Shown: positions 25,383 to 32,147 of the stretch, piece after piece
Position numbering within the stretch: position 1 is the first letter of the stretch
How the letters are laid out: every line of letters starts with the position of its first letter
Virus record (IMG/VR): IMGVR_UViG_3300022821_000042
Span: 1 to 42,092 of that record
Strand: one strand, 5' to 3'
Origin: a virus
Length of the DNA stretch: 42,092 bases
Notes under the pieces: model-generated
What the model was told of the DNA's origin: nothing
What the model saw: only the letters and a program-made list of their open reading frames with translations
Databases searched by the model: none
Position numbers and translations under genes: made by a program

Positions 25383-25562
25383 TCATCTCCTTCTATCATA
25401 TTCCCTAACTAATTTTAAGTTATTTTTTCTAAATAATTTAACTCTTTCGCTACGACATTCCTTACATATTGTAGACTTACCGTCCTTTTTCTTACTTCTA
25501 TCATTACAAAAATGATCAAGTTCTAATTCCTTTTCACACGCATTACATATTTTTGACTTCAT
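25383..25562 (-). CDS. Small zinc-finger protein (59 aa), HNH-associated type
   Basis: An intact 59-codon frame starts MKSKICNACEKELELDHFC and continues with a second pair, CKECRSERVKLFRKN. The CxxC...CxxC arrangement and the following basic helix match the N-terminal zinc module of the HNH gene at 27672, so it may be a domain left over from such a nuclease or a stand-alone DNA-binding protein. No catalytic HNH part follows before the stop at 25383. Confidence 0.65.
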   Translation of the reverse strand: MKSKICNACEKELELDHFCNDRSKKKDGKSTICKECRSERVKLFRKNNLKLVREYDRRR

Positions 25563-25581
25563 TGAATAGCTGTTCGTGGTT

Positions 25582-25731
25582 TCATACGTTCTTATTAAAA
25601 TAAGTGTTACCTAATCGTCTTGATACCTCAAGCCTACATTCATTTGAGCAAGTATTCCTAATAGTGAATCCCCTTTGTTTATAAGAGAACTGTTTATGGC
25701 AAACTTTACATGTATTAGTTTTTTCTTTCAT
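25582..25731 (-). CDS. Small zinc-finger protein (49 aa)
   Basis: The 49-residue frame starts MKEKTNTCKVCHKQFSYK and has a second pair in CSNECRLE. The spacing is that of a short treble-clef or zinc-ribbon finger. It lies 19 bases before the previous small finger gene and 10 bases after the pentapeptide gene. Nucleic-acid binding is likely, with no further clue. Confidence 0.6.
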   Translation of the reverse strand: MKEKTNTCKVCHKQFSYKQRGFTIRNTCSNECRLEVSRRLGNTYFNKNV

Positions 25732-25741
25732 ATCTCTTAGG

Positions 25742-26314
25742 TTAATCTACTACAATACCAAGTGCTTTTAAGAAGTTGTCTAAATCTTTCTTTCTGATTT
25801 TAGTATCTCCACCTTTACCGTAGAACTTTGCGTTCATTAAGTCAGCTCCACTCAGGTTAGCTCCAATCAGGTCAGCTCCATGCAGGTTAGCTTCACACAG
25901 GTCAGCTCCACTCAGGTTAGCTCCACTCAAATCAGCTCCATGCAGGTTAGCTCCATACAAATTAGCTCCATTCAAATTAGCTCCACACAAATTAGCTCCA
26001 TTCAAATTAGCTCCACGCAGATTAACTCCATACAAATTAGCTCCATTCAAATTAGCTCCACGCAGATTAGCTCCATGCAGGTTAGCTCCACGTAGGTAAG
26101 CTTCACTCAAATCAGCTCCACTCAGGTTAGCTTCACGCAGGTCAGCTTCACTGTCCACCGCCTCAACAACTGCTTCTTTTATAGTCTCCTTATCAGAACT
26201 ATAAAGTACACCACCACTCTTATTTAGAATCTCTGTTTTCTTTTTTGGTTTGTCTTCTTTCAATTGGTCTTTGATGAGTTCAAATGTCTCATCTGATACT
26301 TTGATTGTTCTCAT
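25742..26314 (-). CDS. Pentapeptide-repeat protein
   Basis: The 190-residue protein has a 55-residue charged N-terminus, then about twenty pentapeptides of the A(D/N)LxxA type (for example [15 protein letters not shown]), then a C-terminal tail [16 protein letters not shown]. Pentapeptide arrays form a right-handed beta-helix; some mimic DNA and block or protect gyrase, others have unknown scaffolding roles. The coding array is also a DNA-level tandem repeat, with a block of about 60 bases nearly duplicated. Target and role here are unknown; a protective or anti-host role in the early block is possible. Confidence 0.85.
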   Translation of the reverse strand: MRTIKVSDETFELIKDQLKEDKPKKKTEILNKSGGVLYSSDKETIKEAVVEAVDSEADLREANLSGADLSEAYLRGANLHGANLRGANLNGANLYGVNLRGANLNGANLCGANLNGANLYGANLHGADLSGANLSGADLCEANLHGADLIGANLSGADLMNAKFYGKGGDTKIRKKDLDNFLKALGIVVD

Positions 26315-26329
26315 GCTTATTTATGTTAT

Positions 26330-26835
26330 TTAATTAGATTGTTCTAGTCGACTTATAACTGCTTCTACGACATTTGATACAATGCCATTTCCTAGAGTCT
26401 TGTATCGCTGCGTATCACTTAGTCCCTCTGTCCAACCATCAGGGTAAGCCATCAAGCGTTCACATTCGAGAGGTGTTAGTCTGCGGATTCTTGATTCTTC
26501 TGGAATAAATGGTTGTCTGTTTCCTCCTTGTGCTGTGTTAAGTGTTGGACTTACTCCATCTGTTCCGTAGATTCTGTCGTTGGAGTGCTTTGGTTTGTTA
26601 AGCTGTCTAATATAGGTTTCGTTAGAGTGTCCATTTGAATAGTTTGTCCTGAGTGTGTTGCTATTAGACTTTGTGTCTGCTTGTCCGATAGGAAATACTT
26701 TTCGTCTGGGTTCTCCTCCAAGATGTCGCTTAGCGAACTCGTATTGTTCGTACCTTGTGGAAAGTTGAACGCCATCATTTTTATTTTTGGATTGCATAAT
26801 AGTTTTAGTTTAAGTTTATCTATTGAATTTGCCAT
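26330..26835 (-). pseudogene. C5 cytosine methyltransferase, C-terminal part, frameshifted
   Basis: Two frames together make the target-recognition and C-terminal part of a C5 methyltransferase. The upstream frame (26835 to about 26670) reads FNFPQGTNNTSSLSDILEE and YFLSDKQT. The downstream frame (about 26670 to 26330) reads SNTLRTNYSNGHSNETYIR, then motif IX (RRLTPLECERLMAYPDGW) and motif X (LGNGIVSNVVEAVI). Removing one of the two GT units at 26673-26676 restores a continuous frame. The part carrying motifs I-VIII is at 27236-28240, beyond an inserted HNH gene. The enzyme is probably inactive unless the pieces assemble. Confidence 0.75.
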
Positions 26836-27223
26836 ACTGATTGTTTCCTGTTGCGAACTTTCTAGCGTGTTCTGATTTTTTGTAAAGTTCTAGGTTAATA
26901 ATATCGTTGTTTGTTTTGTCATGGTCTATGTGATGTATGTCGTGGCTTGGTGGTATTTTACCATTGTGGTGTTCCCAAACATCTCGGTGCATCAGAGTTC
27001 TATCCCCATCGGTTCTCCCATAGTATCCATGGTTTTTTAAGGTGTACTTATTTCCGTTAAATACTAAAAAAGGTAGTGGCTTTTTCTTTCTTGGTTTATA
27101 ACCACGCCGAGAAAGTCCATTGTGGACAGTTTGTCTAGCCACGCCAAACATTCTACCAACTTCTGCCAAGGAAAAACCCTTTTTATATACCTCGTGCATT
27201 TCTTTATATTGTTCATTTTTCAT
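26816..27223 (-). CDS. HTH-HNH endonuclease splitting the methyltransferase gene
   Basis: The 135-residue protein has an N-terminal helix-turn-helix (FSLAEVGRMFGVARQTVHNG, about 16-35) and an HNH domain of the phage AP2-less type (HRDVWEHHNGKIPPSHDIHH, then DHDKTNNDIINLEL, about 75-112). It lies exactly between the methyltransferase motif VIII end (RVFIIGVRLDLLDE) and the segment FNFPQG that should follow, with no room for a ribozyme core. It is therefore an inserted free-standing homing gene. It starts 12 bases after the truncated upstream frame stops. Confidence 0.8.
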   Translation of the reverse strand: MKNEQYKEMHEVYKKGFSLAEVGRMFGVARQTVHNGLSRRGYKPRKKKPLPFLVFNGNKYTLKNHGYYGRTDGDRTLMHRDVWEHHNGKIPPSHDIHHIDHDKTNNDIINLELYKKSEHARKFATGNNQYGKFNR

Positions 27224-27235
27224 GTATTAAGTGTA

Positions 27236-28240
27236 TCAAAACACTTGACACTCGTCAAGTAAATCTAAACGCACTCCTATAATAAAAACCCTCATACGGT
27301 TCTGCGGAACACCAAAGTTCTTTGCATTAAGTACTTCAAAATCTATTGCGTAACCGCATCCGCAAAGTTCTTCACATATTCGTTCCATGCTTTTACCTCC
27401 ATCGTGGGAGAGAAGTCCCTTAACATTTTCTGCGAGAAAGTATTTAGGTTGTTTTGCTCTAAGTATGCGAGAATATTGAAACCACATATTTCCACGCTCA
27501 TCTTCAAATCCGCCTCTTTTTCCTGCAATACTCCAACTTTGACAGGGCACTCCACCGACAAGTAAATCAAAGTCTGGGAGTTCTTTAGCATTGATTGTTG
27601 TGATGTCTCCAAAATTGGTATGTGTTGGGAAATGTTTTTCATATATTTTAGTTGCATATTTATTTATCTCACTAAATCCTACGCAAATGGGGACATTCCC
27701 CATATCTTCCTCTTGCATTGTTGCAGTTGTAGCACAGAATTTCGTATTTTGATTTATTATTTTCTTTGAGTGCGAGTTGATACATATATCCTGTTCCGTA
27801 TTTTTTTCTGTCTTTATATCCATCTTGTCGTTTATGTTCAAGTGTGAGAAATTTTTCTTCTGACTCTCCACAACAGGCACATTTTCTTCCGTACATATCA
27901 AGGATTCTTTTTCTCCTTTTTTCGTTTTGTTCTCTTGTAATCTGTTTATATTTTTCTGGGTTTCTTTTTTTCCACCTTGAAACTGCCCCTTTATATTTTT
28001 CTGGGTTTCTTTTATATCTATCATTAGCTTCTTTTCTGGAACATTCTTTACATCTCCTTGTGTTTGTTCCTGAATTATAGAACTCTGATATATCTTTTGT
28101 TTTTTTACATTTTGGGCATTGTTTTTGCATATATCTATATTATCACAATTATTATTACTTTGCAAGTTAATCAACTCATATGCTTTTTGTATTCCTAATT
28201 CAAATCCACCTATGCCTGTAAATGTTGATAAGTATTTCAT
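27236..28240 (-). CDS. C5 cytosine methyltransferase, N-terminal part, interrupted
   Basis: The 334-residue frame begins with motif I (STFTGIGGFELG, residues 4-15) and later has GFSEINKYATKIYEKHF, the catalytic PCQ motif IV (GGVPCQSWSIAGKRGG), ENV motif VI (AENVKGL) and motif VIII (QNRMRVFIIGVR). Between about residues 38 and 185, where the family is continuous, sits a Lys/Asn-rich stretch with no family likeness. It is the read-through of an HNH gene in another frame. After motif VIII the frame ends in ECQVF where the next HNH gene was inserted. Motifs IX and X are downstream at 26330. Confidence 0.75.
   Translation of the reverse strand: MKYLSTFTGIGGFELGIQKAYELINLQSNNNCDNIDICKNNAQNVKKQKIYQSSIIQEQTQGDVKNVPEKKLMIDIKETQKNIKGQFQGGKKETQKNINRLQENKTKKGEKESLICTEENVPVVESQKKNFSHLNINDKMDIKTEKNTEQDICINSHSKKIINQNTKFCATTATMQEEDMGNVPICVGFSEINKYATKIYEKHFPTHTNFGDITTINAKELPDFDLLVGGVPCQSWSIAGKRGGFEDERGNMWFQYSRILRAKQPKYFLAENVKGLLSHDGGKSMERICEELCGCGYAIDFEVLNAKNFGVPQNRMRVFIIGVRLDLLDECQVF
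27672..28130 (-). CDS. HNH endonuclease nested inside the methyltransferase frame
   Basis: The 152-residue protein has an N-terminal zinc module (CPKCKKTKDISEFYNSG and CKECSRKEAND), YKRNPEKYK-type basic repeats (about 42-65), and an HNH-type nuclease end (CACCGESEEKFLTLEHKRQ and ILCYNCNNARGRYGECPH). It starts about 35 codons into the methyltransferase gene in a different frame, and its stop overlaps the methyltransferase GFSE codons. The host frame stays open right through it. There is no space for intron structure, so it inserted as a bare gene of frame-preserving length. Confidence 0.82.
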   Translation of the reverse strand: MQKQCPKCKKTKDISEFYNSGTNTRRCKECSRKEANDRYKRNPEKYKGAVSRWKKRNPEKYKQITREQNEKRRKRILDMYGRKCACCGESEEKFLTLEHKRQDGYKDRKKYGTGYMYQLALKENNKSKYEILCYNCNNARGRYGECPHLRRI

Positions 28241-28320
28241 ATATTATTTAATAAATTCTTAATGTTATGCGTAAATGGTGGAGCATCAGGAATTTCAACT
28301 GCTTCTTCTTGTTTAGTCAT
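28237..28320 (-). CDS. Short peptide gene (27 aa), possibly a remnant
   Basis: A 27-codon frame starts MTKQEEAVEIPDAPPF and overlaps the methyltransferase start by four bases. Its first 20 bases of coding and leader (28303-28322) are identical to the start of the zinc protein gene at 29273, so it may be a product of duplication with loss of the rest. It could be a real small protein or a leader peptide. No function is assigned. Confidence 0.4.
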   Translation of the reverse strand: MTKQEEAVEIPDAPPFTHNIKNLLNNI

Positions 28321-28423
28321 AGTTCTTTTTTAACTCTATTTTGTATCCAGAGCTTTCGCCTTCAATCCAGTCTTTTATTTGTTCGGGTATATCTTTTGCA
28401 AACCCGCTAAATGTTTTCTTCAT
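28313..28423 (-). CDS. Small hypothetical protein (36 aa)
   Basis: A 36-codon frame starts MKKTFSGFAKDIPEQIKDW and ends YKIELKKNYD, overlapping the next short frame by eight bases. The sequence looks natural, with an amphipathic helix, and is packed tightly between genes. There is no SD. It may be a genuine early peptide; I do not recognise it. Confidence 0.5.
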   Translation of the reverse strand: MKKTFSGFAKDIPEQIKDWIEGESSGYKIELKKNYD

Positions 28424-28446
28424 AGTAGTTTATTTAAGAGAGTCAG

Positions 28447-29031
28447 TTAAAGTTTCTCCGTACAATCTAAACATATCCTCGATAATGAGTATTCATCTTC
28501 TTCGCCTAATTTGCCACATCCTAAACATCTTTCGTAGTTAATAAATTCTTCCTTCTGCTTATCTAGTTGTTGTTCAGATAGTGCATGATATGTTTTATGA
28601 CATTTAGGGCATAACCATATAACGAAAAGGGGTTTACTATAGTCCTGATGATGCCCATGCACTTTCTCATTGCCACAAAATAAGCATGGTTCTCGTTTCA
28701 ACTCACCAGACTTTACTGCCTTTTGCACCATAAGTCTAGCTTTGTCTTTTTCTGGGTAATCTTCTTTATTCTTTTTCATTCTATTGTATATTTTCTGTCT
28801 ATTGTTCTTATAATAATCTTTTATTTGGGATTCTCTTTTATCCTTATTCTTCTTGTAGTAATTTCTATCGTAATCCTGCCGTTCCTTGTATTGTCTGTCT
28901 AACCAGCTTTTTTCCTTTTTCTTCCCCTTATTAGCACCACCATATATACTATTTCTTTGTTCTGTGGTTAAGGTTTCGTGATGCTTTTTAATCCCAATGC
29001 TTATCCTTTCCCTAACTTCAGCACTTCTCAT
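28447..29031 (-). CDS. HNH-type endonuclease, free-standing
   Basis: The start is the ATG at 29031 with AAGGAG six bases upstream, a strong SD for this genome. The 194-residue protein has a Lys-rich helical N-terminal half and a nuclease core: PCLFCGNEKVHGHHQDYSK with the His pair, then VIWLCPKCHKTYH. A second small zinc pair follows (CLGCGKLG and ICLDCTEKL). This form of HNH is common in phages as free-standing homing enzymes. Its SD differs from neighbours, which fits acquisition from elsewhere. It overlaps the upstream gene by four bases. Confidence 0.75.
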   Translation of the reverse strand: MRSAEVRERISIGIKKHHETLTTEQRNSIYGGANKGKKKEKSWLDRQYKERQDYDRNYYKKNKDKRESQIKDYYKNNRQKIYNRMKKNKEDYPEKDKARLMVQKAVKSGELKREPCLFCGNEKVHGHHQDYSKPLFVIWLCPKCHKTYHALSEQQLDKQKEEFINYERCLGCGKLGEEDEYSLSRICLDCTEKL

Positions 29032-29273
29032 GATTTCTCCTTCTCCCAATCAGGGTTTTGTTCATCGTCACACACTTCACAATATATCTCCTCATGTACT
29101 CCGTGAATACATAGTGGACAACCCTCTCTGCGACAATTACTTGTACATTTGTGTCCGTTATTCTGGGCTTCATAACACTCCTTGCTACAATAGTTGTCTT
29201 CATAGCTTGCGACTAAGTCGGGTATAGTTGTATTACATTCTTTACATTTCTTTTGTTCTTCTTGTTTAGTCAT
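29028..29273 (-). CDS. Cys-rich zinc-binding protein
   Basis: I start at the ATG at 29273 (MTKQEEQKKC); an earlier TTG is less likely. The 81-residue protein has about a dozen Cys and His residues in several pairs (CKEC, CSKEC, CTSNC, CPLC, CEVC), enough for two or three zinc sites. It overlaps both neighbours slightly. Structure resembles tandem treble-clef fingers. The function is unknown, most likely nucleic-acid or protein binding in the early program. Confidence 0.65.
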   Translation of the reverse strand: MTKQEEQKKCKECNTTIPDLVASYEDNYCSKECYEAQNNGHKCTSNCRREGCPLCIHGVHEEIYCEVCDDEQNPDWEKEKS

Positions 29274-29418
29274 AGGGTTCAAATAATTTTTTAGCTTTAA
29301 GATATTGTTTGTAGCAACTCCAGTATCCTTTCTTCTTCATTCTATGATAGCGATCAAGTGGAGAGTTTATTTTATTGACTTGTTTTCTTTCGCCACATGC
29401 AGGGCAGGTTGTCATCAT
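29266..29418 (-). CDS. Small zinc-finger protein (50 aa)
   Basis: The start is the ATG at 29418, which overlaps the upstream stop in ATGATGA, a coupling arrangement; longer frames run through the neighbour. The 50-residue product starts MMTTCPACGERKQVN and has a basic middle and a single further Cys (WSCYKQYLK). It may bind zinc with partner residues or as a dimer. No function can be assigned. Confidence 0.55.
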   Translation of the reverse strand: MMTTCPACGERKQVNKINSPLDRYHRMKKKGYWSCYKQYLKAKKLFEPYD

Positions 29419-29891
29419 AGCTTTGCTAACACAAAGTCTTCTGAATAATCTAAGCGATCTGTTTGCCAGCGGGGACATAAGTTGCCAATGTGCACCATCT
29501 CTGGGTTTGGATTATCGTTTGGAATTTTCTCACCATTGAATATCCAGATCTGTTTTTCTATTGATAGATTCCCTCTTAGAAACTGCTCACCATCATATGT
29601 AACTTTCCACCAACCACCTTTGTCTGTACGTTCTATAAGCCACCAGTATCCTAGTTTTTGGAAGTCTGTAATTTTATTATGATTCCCTACAAATACTTCT
29701 TTAGGATTAAATGGCGTTCTTCTGTTACCACCAACAGATTTATATAGTTCTATTAGCTCCTCCGCCAAACGTCTATCCATTGTCTTACAGTATGCACGCA
29801 TTAATCTATTACAATGTGGACAGTTTTCATCACCTGTTTTTAACATTTTTACATCTAGTGTATTGCTGTTAAATATATTACCTTGTACCAT
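29415..29891 (-). CDS. Zinc-finger phage protein of the replication neighbourhood
   Basis: The 158-residue protein has a CPHCNRLMRAYCK finger (about residues 24-36), a helix RLAEELIELYKS, and a winged-helix-like part (FQKLGYWWLIERTDKGGWWKVTYDG, about 76-100) ending with strands. I recall this arrangement in phage proteins that sit beside replication genes. It directly follows the replisome-organiser-type gene, 10 bases away. DNA binding is likely; the name of the family is not certain. Confidence 0.65.
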   Translation of the reverse strand: MVQGNIFNSNTLDVKMLKTGDENCPHCNRLMRAYCKTMDRRLAEELIELYKSVGGNRRTPFNPKEVFVGNHNKITDFQKLGYWWLIERTDKGGWWKVTYDGEQFLRGNLSIEKQIWIFNGEKIPNDNPNPEMVHIGNLCPRWQTDRLDYSEDFVLAKL

Positions 29892-29901
29892 ATAATTCTT
29901 G

Positions 29902-30237
29902 TTATGCGGATGGGATTTTACTCTTTCCGCTTTTTTTTAGTCCCCATTGATATTCATCGAAGTTTGTGTATTGGATATACATCTTTCCTTCTACCTCATA
30001 TCTATCTATGAGTCCAACATCATTCATTTCTTGTAATGCTTTTTCAAATTCTTCTACCGTTTTATCTGATCCCGGCATTACTTGAAGTTTAATCCCTTGA
30101 GAATTACCATCCGTCCTACCCCAATCATCAAGATGTGGGATTATCCATGTGTACAGTAAGCGTGCAAAGTCTGATGATAATTCATTTACTTTTGTAGAAT
30201 AGCTTATAGATTTTGATAACATTCTTCTTGAGGCCAT
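29902..30237 (-). CDS. Winged-helix protein, phage replisome-organiser type
   Basis: The 111-residue protein begins ASRRMLSKSISYSTKVNELS and continues DFARLLYTWIIPHLDDWGR, with VEEFEKALQEMNDVGLIDRY and YIQYTNFDEYQ. This is the pattern of the N-terminal domain of phage replication organiser (DnaD-like) proteins, which bind the origin and load helicase. Only the N-terminal winged helix is present; the long C-terminal part of full-length relatives is missing. As no helicase or polymerase gene is seen, host enzymes would do synthesis. Confidence 0.75.
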   Translation of the reverse strand: MASRRMLSKSISYSTKVNELSSDFARLLYTWIIPHLDDWGRTDGNSQGIKLQVMPGSDKTVEEFEKALQEMNDVGLIDRYEVEGKMYIQYTNFDEYQWGLKKSGKSKIPSA

Positions 30238-30239
30238 AT

Positions 30240-30557
30240 TTATAAATCAATTTCCATTTCCATATAATTGAGTCCGTCTGACTGTTCTTCGATAAATTCT
30301 TTTCTCAATTCTGCTTTTGTTTTGAATCTATTTCTCCAATCCCCGTGCCTTTTGTCTCCTTCTTCCATGCGTATAATTGCTAGACTATGTATAACTTCCC
30401 ACGGAATACTTTTGATATATTCAATATAGTCTTCTTGCGTTATCTTTCTCAGTCCTTCGTTGTGTTTTTCAAGATAGGTACTCATTTTACATTTTCTATT
30501 ATGAATTATTCTAGGTATAAACTTTACCGATTCGTTATAATTACACGTACACTTCAT
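30240..30557 (-). CDS. Hypothetical early protein
   Basis: The 105-residue protein has a small Cys/His cluster at the N-terminus (CTCNYNESV and HNRKC) and a helical remainder with EDYIEYIKSIPWEVIHSLAI and a C-terminal acidic segment. An internal ATG (MSTYLEKH, codon 25) is an alternative start. The gene overlaps the upstream stop by one base and precedes the replication gene by two. Context suggests a role in replication or recombination; nothing more can be said. Confidence 0.6.
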   Translation of the reverse strand: MKCTCNYNESVKFIPRIIHNRKCKMSTYLEKHNEGLRKITQEDYIEYIKSIPWEVIHSLAIIRMEEGDKRHGDWRNRFKTKAELRKEFIEEQSDGLNYMEMEIDL

Positions 30558-31000
30558 TAATATGGGATGTCTTCCACATTTATATCACTACCATCATCAG
30601 AAGAATCAACTGGTGTTGGGTCTGGATCAGTATCAGTAGTTGGCATTGGTTCAGCTGTTTCATGTTCAGCGAGTTCCGTTGATCTTTGTATCAATTCTTT
30701 AGAGAATACTGTATGTAGTACTGAATTAATATCTCTTAATATAGTAACAACTTCACTCATATCAACCTTCTGAGGTACAGCGCTTGCTCCTGCTACTGGT
30801 GCTGGTGCTGGTGCTGGTGCTGGTGCTTGTTCTTTAGGAAGCCATACAGCAGTTGTATATTGTCCTTGAACATACTCTTTAGTTTTTCTATCTTGTGACC
30901 ACTTACATTCTTTATTCTTACAAGTGTAATCTGGTGACGTTGGGGATTTTTTGTTATTGGTGTTATCCCACATTAAGCCTTTACATACTGGGCAGTCCAT
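30557..31000 (-). CDS. Zinc-ribbon protein with SSB-like acidic C-terminal tip
   Basis: The 147-residue protein has a zinc ribbon (CPVCKGLMW and CKNKECKW, residues 3-33), an (AP)n linker (about 58-68), a helix (VVTILRDINSVLHTVF) and an acidic tail ending DINVEDIPY. Bacterial SSB ends in an acidic stretch closing in DDIPF, which recruits replication and repair proteins; this tail looks alike. It lies between the RecB-like nuclease and replication genes, so a single-strand-binding or recombination adaptor role is plausible. No OB fold is visible. Confidence 0.6.
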   Translation of the reverse strand: MDCPVCKGLMWDNTNNKKSPTSPDYTCKNKECKWSQDRKTKEYVQGQYTTAVWLPKEQAPAPAPAPAPVAGASAVPQKVDMSEVVTILRDINSVLHTVFSKELIQRSTELAEHETAEPMPTTDTDPDPTPVDSSDDGSDINVEDIPY

Positions 31001-31017
31001 AATTATTTTCTTATTAC

Positions 31018-31929
31018 TTAATTAGATTTTTTTTGTGCAAAATTAACCCACTTACGAACTGGGAGCGCTGAGTAGAATGTGTCGCGATCAAATTCATAAT
31101 TTTTATCAAAATTCATAATTTCAATATTATTCTCAATCATTTTATACTTATACGTCTTAGGATTCCATTCTGGTATTTCAAGTGTCTTAGGTAGGCGTAC
31201 AATGATTCGTTTATCAATCTTTATTCCATACTTTTCGAATGTTGCGACATACCCGGCAAGTTGCAATGAGTATTCATCTGAGATGTGTGATGCAAATTTG
31301 TAATCAATAATCGCAGATGATCCGTCATTCATTATCGCCATAGCATCTAGTGTCCCAGCGTATTCACGTTCTGGGTCACATACACGCGCTTCTGATAGTA
31401 GCCATAGCTTTATATTCTTCTTTTCCCATTCAAGGAATTGTTTTAATGGACGTTCAAGCATTCCTTCTGGCATATCCGGAGCCTTCTCTCCACGCATTTG
31501 AGTTTTAATATACCGCTCAATCCAATCATGTCCAATTTTACCATCGAGCATAGCATCTTTTGATTTTCTGAACGCTGCACCCTTTGCTTCCTTGAGTATA
31601 GCGACATACTGTTTGATTGTTTTACATGCTTTAATCTTTTTAAGCATTGTCTCTGCAATCTCTACGTCTTCTGGGAAGTCTGAGAACCCTAGAAACTTTA
31701 CAGATTCTTTAGCACCCCACGCTGCAAGCCATTCTTTCGGTACAAGACTCGTTACAGATGTAACGCCAGCTAATAGTTTCCCATCTGATACCCGGGTATA
31801 CGTGTGTTTACCTTCATCAAAAAGCACCTTACCCATCATATCGAGTACCGCATTTTGAATGTTCTGCTTCAATACTATAATTGGCATGTACTGCTCAATT
31901 TCAGCAAGTTTTTTTAGGTCAATTTTCAT
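31018..31929 (-). CDS. RecB/Cas4-like PD-(D/E)xK exonuclease
   Basis: The 303-residue protein has the ordered nuclease residues of this superfamily: His in GKIGHDWIERY (about 128-138), Glu in LLSEARVCD, Asp in EYAGTLDAMAI (about 190-200), the DxK in AIIDYKFAS (about 207-215) and QxxxY in LQLAGYVATFE (about 222-232). Such phage enzymes process DNA ends for recombination or degrade DNA. It is adjacent to the SSB-tail protein and upstream of replication genes, and likely works with them. An RNase H-like or helicase partner is not visible. Confidence 0.8.
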   Translation of the reverse strand: MKIDLKKLAEIEQYMPIIVLKQNIQNAVLDMMGKVLFDEGKHTYTRVSDGKLLAGVTSVTSLVPKEWLAAWGAKESVKFLGFSDFPEDVEIAETMLKKIKACKTIKQYVAILKEAKGAAFRKSKDAMLDGKIGHDWIERYIKTQMRGEKAPDMPEGMLERPLKQFLEWEKKNIKLWLLSEARVCDPEREYAGTLDAMAIMNDGSSAIIDYKFASHISDEYSLQLAGYVATFEKYGIKIDKRIIVRLPKTLEIPEWNPKTYKYKMIENNIEIMNFDKNYEFDRDTFYSALPVRKWVNFAQKKSN

Positions 31930-31940
31930 ATATATCTTTA

Positions 31941-32147
31941 TTAATCATTTTCTAAATTATATTGTACTTCGCCTCGTAACTTTTCATCTAAAAGTTTTTG
32001 ACGACTATGATGGTTTGCTAATATCTTTCTACACTTATAGCATATCTCTACTTCGAGATCTTCTGGAAATAAATCTGGATCAAATCGTACTAAGTTTCTT
32101 GATGCGCAATTCGTACATATAAATGACCACTCTTTTTTATCTTCCAT
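31941..32147 (-). CDS. Zinc-ribbon protein (68 aa)
   Basis: The 68-residue protein has two CxxC pairs (CTNC and CYKC), spaced as in a zinc ribbon, and a basic C-terminal helix (HSRQKLLDEKLRGEVQ). It overlaps the end of the gene upstream by one base and is 11 bases from the RecB-like gene. Nucleic-acid binding seems likely. It is one of a dozen small zinc proteins in this genome. Confidence 0.65.
   Translation of the reverse strand: MEDKKEWSFICTNCASRNLVRFDPDLFPEDLEVEICYKCRKILANHHSRQKLLDEKLRGEVQYNLEND

Noticed and set aside
25880-26095. Plus-strand frame made of repeated SSMQVSST-like units
   Set aside because: It is the complementary reading of the pentapeptide array on the minus strand, a by-product of the 15-bp repeat.
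25850-26150. Possible CRISPR array
   Set aside because: The tandem units are 15 bp, contiguous and coding for pentapeptides, with no unique spacers.
27672-28130. Group I intron around the nested HNH gene
   Set aside because: The gene nearly fills the insertion, and no P7/P8/P9-like pairing or splice-site P1 can be drawn in the few remaining bases.
31592-31858. Plus-strand open frames opposite the RecB-like nuclease
   Set aside because: They are antisense shadows without start signals; the minus-strand gene has ordered catalytic motifs.
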